Below, one piece after another: positions 17,020-24,837 of a stretch of 64,000 nt of DNA. This DNA comes from JASHPR01 sp963833885 (lineage in GTDB: Bacteria > Actinomycetota > Actinomycetes > Streptosporangiales > Streptosporangiaceae): positions 135,004 to 199,003 of the forward strand of contig CAWHZU010000022.1 of assembly GCA_963833885.1 (NCBI GenBank). The letters are read 5' to 3'. The position numbers and the translations under genes are program-made. The notes under the pieces are model-generated. The model was not told the DNA's origin. It saw only the letters and a program-made list of their open reading frames with translations, and did not search any database. Each line of letters starts with the position of its first letter. The first letter of the stretch is position 1.

Positions 17020-17835
17020 ATGCCGTCGTCGCCGGGCCCCGGGCGCCGCGGCGCCAGGATCGCGCTGCGGACCAGCGCCAGGCAGCCGCCGGAGATCGTG
17101 CGCGGGCTCGGCACGACCGTGCACGCGCAGATCGAGGACTGGCTGGCCGGCGAGATCGCGGTTGGCGCGCTGGTGCCAGGCGACCGGCTGCCGACCGAGC
17201 ACGACCTGGCCGCCTGGTTCGGTGTCAGCCGGATGACGCTGCGCCACGCGCTCGCCGAGCTGGCCAGGCGCGGGCTGCTGACCCGCGCGGTGGGGCGGCA
17301 CGGTGGCACGTTCGTAGCCGCCCCGAAGCTGGAGCAGGACCTGACCACGCTGGCCGGCTTCTCCGAGCAGCTGCGCCGCCACGGCATGGTGCCCGGGGCG
17401 CGCGTGCTGACCGCGAGCCAGCGCCCGGCTGGCCCGGCCGCCGGGGCCGCGCTCCGGCTCGCCGAGACGGACCCGGTGTACGAGGTCAGGCGGATCCGGC
17501 TGGCCGACGGCCGGCCGATCGTGCTGGAACGCTCGCTGTTCCCCGCGGCCAGGTTCCCCGACATGCTGGACTGCCGGCTGGACGGCTCGCTCTATGAGCT
17601 GCTCGAGGTCAAGTACGGGCTGCGGCCGTACCGGGCCAGGGAGAGCCTCGAGCCGGTCACCGCCGGGGTGCGCGAGGCCGAGGCGCTCGAGGTCGCCGAA
17701 GGCGCGCCGCTGATGCTCGTCGAGCGCACCGCCTACGCCAAGTCCGGCGAGCCGCTGGAGTTCGCCCGCGACCTGTTCCGCGGCGACCGCACCCGGGTGG
17801 TGGTCTGGACCTCGGAACTCGCCGGCGACATCTGA
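17020..17835 (+). CDS. GntR family regulator, HutC/UTRA subfamily
   Basis: A 271-residue protein. The winged helix spans about residues 35-105 (LPTEHDLAAWFGVSRMTLRHALAELARRGLLTRAVGRHGGTFV). The UTRA ligand-binding domain begins near EQDLTTLAGFSEQLRRHGMVPGARVL and includes VLERSLFPAARFPDML and LMLVERTAYAKSGEPLEFARDLFRGDRTRV. HutC-type proteins bind small amines or acids and repress catabolic operons. The gene follows the permease by 20 bases and a matching operator lies at 15228-15235. Confidence 0.9.
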   Translation: MPSSPGPGRRGARIALRTSARQPPEIVRGLGTTVHAQIEDWLAGEIAVGALVPGDRLPTEHDLAAWFGVSRMTLRHALAELARRGLLTRAVGRHGGTFVAAPKLEQDLTTLAGFSEQLRRHGMVPGARVLTASQRPAGPAAGAALRLAETDPVYEVRRIRLADGRPIVLERSLFPAARFPDMLDCRLDGSLYELLEVKYGLRPYRARESLEPVTAGVREAEALEVAEGAPLMLVERTAYAKSGEPLEFARDLFRGDRTRVVVWTSELAGDI

Positions 17836-18074
17836 CCGGCGTCGGCACCCGAGCCGGAAGTACATCCAGCCCAGCGTCGGCACCCGGCCGGAAGTCGTTA
17901 ATTTGCCGTGAATTTTCGAGATATAACTTGACGTCGCCCTCGAACGCGATACATCGTATGTGTCGAGTGCGGCCCGGCAGGGAGCCCGGGCCCCGATGGG
18001 TCTCTTACGGGGGGACAGCGTGACCACAGCACGCTCGAGCAAGCTCAGCCGGACGCTGGTGCGCTAGCGAGCCT
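17836..18074 (+). other. Intergenic region with direct repeats, promoter-like hexamer and tiny ORF
   Basis: Two imperfect copies of GCGTCGGCACCCG(A)GCCGGAAGT lie at 17840-17895. A TTGACG hexamer at 17928-17933 is followed after about 16 bases by TACATC, a weak promoter match. Downstream, GGGGGGACA precedes a GTG at 18020 opening a 15-codon frame that ends TAG at 18065-18067, extendable to an ATG at 17996. It may be a micro-peptide or the decayed start of a lost gene; support is weak. Confidence 0.35.
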
Positions 18075-18710
18075 CTAGCGGTGCTTGGTCCACTTGGGAC
18101 CGACGAACGCCCAGTTCGTCTCCCAGCCCGCCAGCCGCCGCCGGTTCATCAGCCACCGGACCACCAGCCCCACGCAGAGCAGCAGGACCGCCAGGGCGGC
18201 CGGGGCAAGCATCTCGGCCCCGAACTCGCGCTTGGCCAATTCGCCGTGCAGCAGCGGCGTCCCGGTCGGCCTGCCGGAATCGTTCACCCAAACCGGCACC
18301 GTCGTTCCTGCCTGGGCGCCCGGCGTCGCCGGGACCTGTCCGGCCAGGTGCCGCCCGCCCGGACCTGACCACTGGGCCAGCGCCAAGACCTGGATGTTCC
18401 ATGACGTCCGCAGGTCGAAGTTGGGCAGCGTGGGTGCCGTCTTGAGCAGTACCGCTGGCACCTGGTGCCATGACTGCTGGGCACGCTGCTCGAGCCGCCC
18501 CTGATGCTGCACCCACTGGCCTGCCGTTACCCAGGCCGCTGGCGCGCCGACCAGGAAGATGGCCAGCAGCAACGCCGTGATCCATGCCTCGATCCGGTCT
18601 GTTCGGCGTCGCAGCGGGCTCCTGCCCAACCAGAGCCGACGGCCGAGCCGTCTAAGCCGGCCCGTTTTCCCGAGCCGCCCGATCCGCACCGCTCTCTCCT
18701 CCGCATGCAA
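18075..18710 (-). CDS. Rv1733c family two-TM membrane protein
   Basis: A 211-residue protein. After an Arg-rich N-terminus comes RSPLRRRTDRIEAWITALLLAIFLVGAPAAW, the hallmark start of the actinobacterial Rv1733c family: RTDRIE followed by the first transmembrane helix. A central extracytoplasmic domain contains VPVWVNDSGRPTGTPL, and a second helix (ALAVLLLCVGLVVRWLMNRRR) precedes a short cytoplasmic tail. Function is not established; Rv1733c of M. tuberculosis is a dormancy-associated antigen. It is a single gene. Confidence 0.85.
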   Translation of the reverse strand: MHAEERAVRIGRLGKTGRLRRLGRRLWLGRSPLRRRTDRIEAWITALLLAIFLVGAPAAWVTAGQWVQHQGRLEQRAQQSWHQVPAVLLKTAPTLPNFDLRTSWNIQVLALAQWSGPGGRHLAGQVPATPGAQAGTTVPVWVNDSGRPTGTPLLHGELAKREFGAEMLAPAALAVLLLCVGLVVRWLMNRRRLAGWETNWAFVGPKWTKHR

Positions 18711-18793
18711 GTCCCCCCATGACCCCCGGCCTAATTGTTACTCCCGCCGTGGACAGACTCGCGGCCGGGGTATGGCCCAGAGGGCAGGCCCAG

Positions 18794-18831
18794 GTCACAT
18801 AGAGATCACTTTGGCATCACATAGAGATCAC
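18794..18831. repeat. 15-bp direct repeat at the alcohol dehydrogenase 3' end
   Basis: TCACATAGAGATCAC occurs at 18794-18808 and again at 18817-18831, a 23-bp period. The second copy is the real gene end (Val-Ile-Ser-Met-stop on the minus strand). The first is a duplicate just beyond the stop. Confidence 0.8.
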
Positions 18832-19816
18832 CGCGGCGCCGGTGAACCGCTCGGCAGCAAGATCCGCCACGGCCTGGTCCGCCTTGTCGAACGGGTACGG
18901 GTTGACGGTGACCTGCAGCCGTAGCCGTTCGGCCAGGTGGAGGAACTCCTCCCCGTCGCCCCGGGTGTTGGAAGTGACGCTGCGCAGCGTGCGCTCCTGG
19001 AACAGGTGCGTGTCATAGTTCAGCGAGGGAATGTCGGTCAGGTAGATCCCGGCGACGGCCAGCGTGCCGCCGCGGTCCAGCGCGGCCAGGGCCGGCGGCA
19101 CCAGGGTGCCAACGGGAGCGAACAGGATCGCCGAGTCGACCGGCTCCGGCGAGGGGTCGAAGGAGTCCTGTGCCGAAGCGACGCCAAGCTCGCGGGCCAG
19201 TTCGCGTGCCTTCTCGCCGCGCGTGAACACGTGCACGGCCGCGCCCTGCGCGATCGCGACTTGAGCGACCAGGTGCGCCGAGCCGCCGAATCCCCAGATC
19301 CCGAGCCTGCCCACCGGGTGGCAGGTCGGCAAGCTTCAGGGCCCGGTAGCCAATAATCCCGGCGCACAGCAGCGGGGCCAGCTCGGCGTCGCTGAAGCCC
19401 TTCGGCAGCTCATACACGTACGCGTCGGCCGCGACCAGGTACTCGGCGTACCCGCCGTGGATGTCCCAGCCGGTGTAGATCGAGTTCGGGCACAGGTTCT
19501 CCCGGCCCCGGCGGCAGTACCGGCAGGACCCGTCGGTGCCCGCGAGCCAGGCGGCGCCCACCCGGTCGCCGACGCCGAACCTGGACACGCCGGGGCCGGT
19601 GGCGACCACCTCCCCCACGACCTCGTGGCCCGGAGTGACATCCGGCGCCTTGGGCGGCAGATCCCCCTCGGTCAGGTGCAGGTCGGTCCGGCAGACACCG
19701 CACCGCAGCACCTTGATCAGCAACTGCCCCTGGCCCGGCTCGGGGACCGGACGATCGATCAGCCGCAGCGGGCCGGTCGCGACCGGCCCGGGCTCGTGAA
19801 CCACCCATGCCCGCAT
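18817..19816 (-). pseudogene. Zinc-dependent alcohol dehydrogenase, frameshifted near 19308
   Basis: Frame one (19816 to about 19310) encodes the catalytic domain: CGVCRTDLHL (zinc Cys), GHEVVGEV and the structural-zinc loop CRYCRRGRENLC. Frame two (to 18817) encodes the Rossmann half GIWGFGGSAHLVAQVAIAQGA and the usual C-terminus. They join as LPPGG-RLGIWGFG if one base (T at about 19308 on the plus strand) is removed, giving about 332 residues, normal for the family. Family reaction: NAD(P)-linked alcohol/aldehyde interconversion. It is a recently broken gene or an assembly error. Confidence 0.85.
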
Positions 19817-19998
19817 GCAGCCAGGCTATGCCGGGGACCGTCCCGCCGCCGACCGGGACCGCCGACCCGACCCCCGTCCCGCCCGCCGACCGAGGCCGCC
19901 GACCCGCCCGTTTGGGCACAGCGGTTCAGGAAGGTCCGGTTCCTCCCGGACAAATCCGAACCACTATCGCCGGCCGCCCTGAAGGTAGACTCCGTTGC

Positions 19999-20058
19999 AT
20001 GGCTTACCGACACGCCAGCACGACGACGCCGGGGGAACCCCGGCGCGACGCGGCGTGA
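19999..20058 (+). CDS. Putative threonine-rich leader peptide of thrS attenuator
   Basis: A 19-codon frame MAYRHASTTTPGEPRRDAA with three consecutive ACG threonine codons at 20020-20028, immediately followed by a perfect hairpin (arms 20027-20034 CGCCGGGG and 20038-20045 CCCCGGCG). A terminator follows at 20077 and a threonyl-tRNA synthetase gene at 20172. This is the arrangement expected for ribosome-mediated attenuation. A further ACC-ACG-ACC-ACG run in another frame (20062-20073) adds Thr codons but has no clear start. No strong ribosome binding site is visible. Confidence 0.5.
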   Translation: MAYRHASTTTPGEPRRDAA

Positions 20059-20076
20059 CCTGACCACGACCACGAG

Positions 20077-20105
20077 GCCCCGGGAGCACCTTCCCGGGGC
20101 TTTTT
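20077..20105 (+). terminator. Intrinsic terminator / attenuator upstream of thrS-like gene
   Basis: GCCCCGGGA (20077-20085) pairs perfectly with TCCCGGGGC (20092-20100) across a 6-base loop and is followed by TTTTT. It lies 66 bases before the synthetase start, inside its leader. The CCGGGG and CCCCGG segments are shared with the upstream hairpin at 20027-20045, so mutually exclusive pairings are possible. Confidence 0.75.
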
Positions 20106-20171
20106 CAATGCGCCAGCCACGGGAGGCTGCCTCCACCCGGCCTCGGACGACCCGAAGTAACGGAGGCACCG

Positions 20172-21437
20172 ATGCACACCAAGCCACGCGGCCCGGCGGC
20201 GCCCGCCTGCGACCCGCCCGCCGACCACCGCCGGCTCGGCCGCGAACTGCGGCTGTTCGTCACCGACCCGCTGGCCAGCGCCGGCCTGCCGCTCTGGCTG
20301 CCAGACGGGGCGGTGATCAGGGCAGAGCTGGAGCGGCTGGCCGCCGAGGAGGCGATCCGCGGCGGCTGCCAGCGGGTTTACACACCGGTGCTGGCCAAGC
20401 GGGCGCTGTTCGAGCTGTCCGGCCACTGGGCCAAGTTCGCCGATGACATGTTCCCGCCGATGCGGGTTGGCAACGAGGAATTCATTCTCCGGCCCGCGAA
20501 CTGTCCGCACCACGCCCTGATCTACGCCGCCGAGCAGCGCAGCTTCCGTGACCTGCCGGTGCGCCTGTCCGAGCTCGGCAGCATGTTCCGCAGCGAGCTG
20601 TCCGGCGTGCTCGGCGGGCTGTCCCGGGTCCGGCAGATCAACCTCGACGACACCCACGTGTTCTGCGCCCCATGGCAGGTGCAAGACGAGATCGTGCGCG
20701 GCGTGGAGGCGGTACGCCGCTGCTACCGGCTGCTCGGCATCGACGTCGCGTGCTACCGGCTGTCCCGGCGCGGCAGCGGCGAGGGGTACTTGGGCAGCCC
20801 TCGCCAGTGGGTCGACGCTGAGCGCCAGCTGGCCGCCGCGCTCGCCGACCTCGGGCTCGATTTCGAGGACGCTCCAGGCGAGGCCGCGTTCTACGGGCCG
20901 AAGATCGACGTCCAGGTCACCGACCCGGCGGGCCGGGAGGAGACTCTGTCGACCGTACAAATCGATTTCAACCAGCCGGAACGTTTCGACCTCCGCTTCA
21001 TCGGCTCCGATGGCGCGAGCCAGCGGCCGGTGATGATCCACCGCGGGGTGTTGTCCGCGATGGAGCGGCTGGTCGCTCACCTCACCGAGCAATACGAGGG
21101 GGCGTTCCCGCCGTGGCTGGCGCCGGTACAGCTGCTGGTGCTTCCCGTCGCCGAGGCAAACGCCGAGCAGGCCCGTCTGGTCGCCGGCCGGGCCGCCGCC
21201 GGGGGGCTGCGGGCCGTATATGTTCCGGCAGATACCACTCTGAAGGCCAGGATCCGCCGGGCCCACGACCGCCGGATCCCGTACATCGCGGTAATCGGCG
21301 ACCGGGAGGCGGGCAACGACGCCGTCGCGCTGCGGCTACGCGACGGCCACCGTATCGACGGCGTCAGCGTCGACCGGCTGATCCCGCACCTGGCCGACCT
21401 GGTCGCCAGCCGTTCAGCAGACCTCGGCTTCCGGTAA
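20172..21437 (+). CDS. thrS: Threonyl-tRNA synthetase lacking TGS and editing domains
   Basis: A 421-residue class II synthetase core plus anticodon-binding domain; standard bacterial ThrRS is about 640-690. The N-terminal TGS and SAD editing domains are absent. Zinc ligands are kept in the expected contexts (ANCPHHA, DDTHVFC, MIHRGVLSAMER). Motif 2 (MFRSELSGVLGGLSRVRQINLDDTHVF) and motif 3 are intact, and the C-terminal domain begins at WLAPVQLLVLP. GGAGG precedes the ATG. It should charge tRNA-Thr without clearing Ser-tRNA-Thr. It may be an auxiliary or stress/resistance paralogue. A Thr-codon leader and terminator upstream suggest attenuation by Thr-tRNA supply. Confidence 0.9.
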   Translation: MHTKPRGPAAPACDPPADHRRLGRELRLFVTDPLASAGLPLWLPDGAVIRAELERLAAEEAIRGGCQRVYTPVLAKRALFELSGHWAKFADDMFPPMRVGNEEFILRPANCPHHALIYAAEQRSFRDLPVRLSELGSMFRSELSGVLGGLSRVRQINLDDTHVFCAPWQVQDEIVRGVEAVRRCYRLLGIDVACYRLSRRGSGEGYLGSPRQWVDAERQLAAALADLGLDFEDAPGEAAFYGPKIDVQVTDPAGREETLSTVQIDFNQPERFDLRFIGSDGASQRPVMIHRGVLSAMERLVAHLTEQYEGAFPPWLAPVQLLVLPVAEANAEQARLVAGRAAAGGLRAVYVPADTTLKARIRRAHDRRIPYIAVIGDREAGNDAVALRLRDGHRIDGVSVDRLIPHLADLVASRSADLGFR

Positions 21438-21506
21438 GTCCGGCTCCTTCCCAGACCTCGGCTCCCGGTAAGTCCGGCTCCTTCCCAGACCTCGGCTCCC
21501 GGTAAA
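21418..21506. repeat. 34-bp tandem repeat spanning the thrS stop codon, 2.6 copies
   Basis: Units start at 21418, 21452 and 21486 and share CAGACCTCGGCTYCCGGTAA. Each copy re-encodes Asp-Leu-Gly-(Phe/Ser)-Arg followed by TAA, so the gene's last codons and stop have been duplicated downstream. The period is not a multiple of three. Confidence 0.85.
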
Positions 21507-21825
21507 AGGAGATGGCATTCTTGATAGGCCGGCCGATGCCAAGCGAATTTCCCCTAGGGGATCGGTTTTCCCCTAGGGGGTGCGTTTGTGGTCCCGGCGG
21601 CATGCGCACCCGTGCGAGGCTACGCCTGCCATGCCGTCCTCGATTCGCAACTGTTTGATCCGGATCTTCGAACACAGGTACGAATTACGGTGAGCCCCGA
21701 AGAACGGCTGAGAGATAATTCCTCCAGCCGATCAGTTTGCGGAGTTCCACCGGCCGTCCGCCCGTTCCCGCATACTGAACACGCACCGCTTTTAATGGCG
21801 GCGCCCACCTCTGGCGGAGGTCCAC
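21507..21825. other. Intergenic region with twin CCCCTAGGGG palindromes
   Basis: Two copies of the perfect palindrome CCCCTAGGGG (21551-21560 and 21570-21579), each preceded by TTT, lie 19 bp apart. Further on, TCGAAC-ACAG-GTACGA (21668-21683) differs by one base from a LexA-type TCGAAC-N4-GTTCGA box. No confident coding sequence is seen. The region must hold the promoter of the cellulase at 21826, preceded by GGCGGAGGT as a possible ribosome binding site. Confidence 0.45.
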
Positions 21826-23415
21826 ATGATTAGGTTCCGGACGAGGCGGGCCAAGTACCTAGCCATAGCGGCCGCAGCCGGGCTCGCGGCGAGCGCCGCT
21901 GTGGCCGCCGTGTCGAGCGCCTCGACCGCTTCGGCCGCGTGCCAGGTGAAGTACACAGTGCAAAGCCAATGGTCCAACGGATTCTCGCTCGCGGTCGCGA
22001 TCACAAACCAGGGCTCCCCGATCACGAGCTGGACGCTTGGCTACTCCTATGCCGGCAAGCAGCAGCTGACCGAGGGCTGGGACGGGACCTGGACCCAGTC
22101 CGGCGAGAACGTCACCGTGGCGAGCGCGTCATGGAACGGCTCGCTCGGCACCGGCGGCAGCACCTCGGCTGGCGCGAACTTCAGCTACAGCGGGACGAAC
22201 GCGGCACCGACCGCCTTCACGCTGAACGGCGCGACCTGCGGCACGTCCACTGGCCCGGCGCCCTCGCCGACCCCGGCGCCCACAGCCACCGCCATGCCCA
22301 CGGCCACGCCGACCCCGGCGCCCACAGCCACCGCTGCTCCGTCGCCGTCGGCCAGCGCGTCGCCGAGCCCGACGGCACCGGCCACGTCGTCCGCGCCGCA
22401 GCTGCATGTGTCAGGGAATGAGCTGGTCAACGCCAGCGGGGCACGGGTGGTGCTGCACGGGGCGGACCGCTCCGGCACCGAGTACTCCTGCGTGCAGGGC
22501 AACGGGATCTTCGATGGGCCGAACGACCAGGCCTCGATCGCCACGATGAAGAGCTGGGGCGTCAACGCGGTCCGGGTGCCGCTGAACGAGGCCTGCTGGA
22601 ACGGCGAGTCCTACGTGAACCCGGCCTTTGCGGCCGCGAACTACCAGGCCGCGATCGAGGCCTACGTGAACCTGCTCAACGAAAACGGCATGGTGGCGAT
22701 CCTGGACCTGCACTGGAGCGAAGGGCTGTACACCGGCAGTTCGTCCGCCTGCTCCTCGGCCGAGGCCGTGTGCCAGAAGCCGATGCCGGACGCGGCCGAG
22801 TCGGTGCCGTTCTGGACCTCGGTCGCCAGTGCGTTCAAGGGCAACGACGCGGTCGTCTTCGACCTGTTCAACGAGCCCTATCCGGATCAAGCCGACGGCG
22901 ACAACGAGACCGAGGGCTGGCAGTGCTGGCTCAACGGCGGCAGCGACTGCGTCGGCATCTCCTACCCCGTGGCCGGGATGCAGACCCTGGTAAACGCCGT
23001 CCGCTCGACCGGCGCGAACAACGTGATCATGCTCGGCGGCCTGGAATGGGCCAACGACCTGACCCAGTGGCTGACCTACGAGCCGACCGACCCGGACCAC
23101 AACCTGGCTGCGTCCTGGCATTCCTACAACTTCAACGCCTGCAACAACCAGTCCTGCTGGACCAGCCAGGTCGCCCCGATCATCGCCAAGGTCCCGGTCA
23201 TTGCCGGAGAGATCGGCGAGAACGACTGCGCGGACAGCTACATCGACCCGCTGATGACCTGGCTGGATTCCGAGGACACCAGCTACCTGGCCTGGGCCTG
23301 GAACGCCGACTTCAACTGTGCCAGCGGACCCGGCCTGATCACCAACTACAACGGCGATGCCACTGCTTTCGGCGCCGGATACGAGTCGCACCTGCAGTCC
23401 CTCGCCGGAGGCTGA
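21826..23415 (+). CDS. Secreted endoglucanase: signal peptide, CBM2, Pro/Thr linker, GH5
   Basis: 529 residues. Residues 1-37/38 are a signal peptide with an Arg-rich n-region and ASA cleavage site. About 39-140 is a family 2 cellulose-binding module bounded by two cysteines (ACQVKYTVQSQW ... NGATCG). Residues 141-190 are a Pro/Thr/Ala/Ser linker with a repeated TPAPTATA unit. From about 191 is a GH5 barrel: WSEGLYT region, acid/base Glu350 in FDLFNEPYP, nucleophile Glu462 in AGEIGEND. Several extra cysteines suggest disulfides. Role: hydrolysis of beta-1,4-glucan outside the cell. It is a single gene. Confidence 0.93.
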   Translation: MIRFRTRRAKYLAIAAAAGLAASAAVAAVSSASTASAACQVKYTVQSQWSNGFSLAVAITNQGSPITSWTLGYSYAGKQQLTEGWDGTWTQSGENVTVASASWNGSLGTGGSTSAGANFSYSGTNAAPTAFTLNGATCGTSTGPAPSPTPAPTATAMPTATPTPAPTATAAPSPSASASPSPTAPATSSAPQLHVSGNELVNASGARVVLHGADRSGTEYSCVQGNGIFDGPNDQASIATMKSWGVNAVRVPLNEACWNGESYVNPAFAAANYQAAIEAYVNLLNENGMVAILDLHWSEGLYTGSSSACSSAEAVCQKPMPDAAESVPFWTSVASAFKGNDAVVFDLFNEPYPDQADGDNETEGWQCWLNGGSDCVGISYPVAGMQTLVNAVRSTGANNVIMLGGLEWANDLTQWLTYEPTDPDHNLAASWHSYNFNACNNQSCWTSQVAPIIAKVPVIAGEIGENDCADSYIDPLMTWLDSEDTSYLAWAWNADFNCASGPGLITNYNGDATAFGAGYESHLQSLAGG

Positions 23416-23471
23416 CCCCCCGGCGACGCCATTCCATCGAGCCGTGTCCGCGCGCGTTAGGGTGGTCGGCC

Positions 23472-24359
23472 ATGCATGGCCAGCAGGCCGACACCGGCCA
23501 GGCCGAACCGGGCGAGGCCGTGCTCGCCCAGGCGCTCGCCGCGTTCCAGACGGCGCTCGGCCCGCGCCTGATCGCCGCATACGCGCTCGGCAGCCTGGCG
23601 CACGGGGGGTTCAGCCCGCTGGTCAGCGACGTGGATCTCGGGCTCGTCCTCGACGACCCGTTCCGGATCAAAGACCGATTCACGATCCGCAGCGTGGCTG
23701 GCGCCGTGCGGGCCGGCGGATCGCCGCTGCACCAGCGGCTTTCGGTGTTCTGGGGGACGCCGTCGACCCTGCGGGGCACGGTGAGCGGCGGCAGGTTCCC
23801 CCCGCTGGACCGGCTTGACCTGCTGGAGTACGGCCGGTTGCTGGCCGGGACCGACGCCCGCGACGGCGTGGCCCGCCCTGGGCGGACCGAGCTGCTGGTG
23901 GCGGGCGCGCAATTCGCGCTCGGCACGCTGGGCGGGGACCCGGATCTGGGAGCGCGAGTCAAGGGCCTGGTCATGCGCGACCAGCGGGGTGACGATCCGG
24001 TGCGGGAGATCCGCTCCCCGGCGCTGCTGGCCTCGCGCGGGCCCCGGCGGGTGACCAAGGTCGTGCTGTTCCCGGTCCGGTTTCTGTTTACCGCGGCCAC
24101 CGGCCGGGTTGGCACCAACGCGCTCGCCGCCGAGCACTACCTGGCCAGCCCGGACGTGCCCGCCACGAACCTGGTCGCCGCCGCGGTCGCCTGGCGTGCC
24201 GCGCCTCCCGCCGAGGATGCGGCGGCCGAGTTGCTCGGCCGCGAGCTGATGCCGCTCTACCTGCACTACATCGACGACCACATCGCCCGGCTTGACGACG
24301 CCGGCCGCTCACGGCTGGCCGGCCGGTTCCGCGGGTGGCGGGCCCGGCTGCTGGCCTGA
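23472..24359 (+). CDS. Nucleotidyltransferase-domain protein
   Basis: 295 residues. ALGSLAHGGFSPLVSDVDLGLVLDD (about 39-63) is a pol-beta/NTP_transf_2 fold signature: GS followed by a D-x-D metal pair. The rest is mostly helical, with LFPVRFLFTAATGRVGTNALAAEHYL reminiscent of the helical C-terminal part of aminoglycoside adenylyltransferases and related proteins. It could transfer a nucleotide to a small molecule; substrate unknown. The ATG at 23472 is followed by another start-like ATG four bases later that is out of frame. Confidence 0.72.
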   Translation: MHGQQADTGQAEPGEAVLAQALAAFQTALGPRLIAAYALGSLAHGGFSPLVSDVDLGLVLDDPFRIKDRFTIRSVAGAVRAGGSPLHQRLSVFWGTPSTLRGTVSGGRFPPLDRLDLLEYGRLLAGTDARDGVARPGRTELLVAGAQFALGTLGGDPDLGARVKGLVMRDQRGDDPVREIRSPALLASRGPRRVTKVVLFPVRFLFTAATGRVGTNALAAEHYLASPDVPATNLVAAAVAWRAAPPAEDAAAELLGRELMPLYLHYIDDHIARLDDAGRSRLAGRFRGWRARLLA

Positions 24360-24409
24360 GATCTCTAGCCTGGTGCCTGCCGGTACTCGCGGGGCGAAAG
24401 GTGATCTGG

Positions 24410-24790
24410 ATGGCTCGGTCGGAGATTCCCCAGTCGGGCTTCTTGCGGAGCTTCTCGTTCGCCGCGGAGGGGGTGTGGCGCGTCGTCCGCACCCAGCGCA
24501 ACATGCGGGTCCACCTGCTGGTCGGCCTGGCCGCGGTCGCGGCCGGCCTGATCCTGCGCATCGGCGCGGCAGACTGGGCCTGCGTGCTGACGGTCATCGG
24601 GCTCGTGCTCACCGCCGAGACGCTGAACACGGTCGTCGAGGCGCTCGTCGACCTGAGCACCGACGAGTTCCACCCGCTGGCCAAGGCCGCCAAGGACATG
24701 GCGGCCGGCGCGGTGCTGCTCTCATCCGCCGCGGCGGTCGGCGTCGGCGTAGCCGTGTTCCTGCCCCGGCTGCTCCGCGGGCATGGCTGA
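24410..24790 (+). CDS. Diacylglycerol/undecaprenol kinase family protein
   Basis: 126 residues with three transmembrane helices. FAAEGVWRVVRTQRNMRVHLLVGLAAVAAGL and TAETLNTVVEALVDLSTDEFHPLAKAAKDMAAGAVLL are the two diagnostic DgkA blocks, with the catalytic Glu in TAETLNTVVE. The Gram-positive type mainly phosphorylates undecaprenol for cell-wall carrier recycling. ATG 24410 is chosen because GAAAGGTGAT sits at proper distance; an upstream start at 24335 would overlap the previous gene. Confidence 0.88.
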   Translation: MARSEIPQSGFLRSFSFAAEGVWRVVRTQRNMRVHLLVGLAAVAAGLILRIGAADWACVLTVIGLVLTAETLNTVVEALVDLSTDEFHPLAKAAKDMAAGAVLLSSAAAVGVGVAVFLPRLLRGHG

Positions 24791-24799
24791 CGTCCGGCC

Positions 24800-24830
24800 T
24801 TGACCCTCACGCTGCGTCGGGCCGCAGACT
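24800..24830 (+). promoter_or_regulatory. MerR-type promoter with 19-bp spacer, probably leaderless
   Basis: TTGACC (24800-24805) and CAGACT (24825-24830) are separated by 19 bases, the elongated spacer typical of MerR-controlled promoters. The -10 ends seven bases before the GTG at 24838, so the transcript would be leaderless. Autoregulation by the MerR/TipA-like product is inferred. Confidence 0.5.
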
Positions 24831-24837
24831 GGCTGGC

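Noticed and set aside
18020..18067. 15-codon micro-ORF with good GGGGGG upstream
   Set aside because: Too short to support as a gene from sequence alone; kept only as a note in the intergenic entry.
19820..20171. T-box riboswitch before thrS
   Set aside because: No T-box consensus (TGGNACCGCG) or specifier stem seen; a Thr-rich leader peptide explains the region better.
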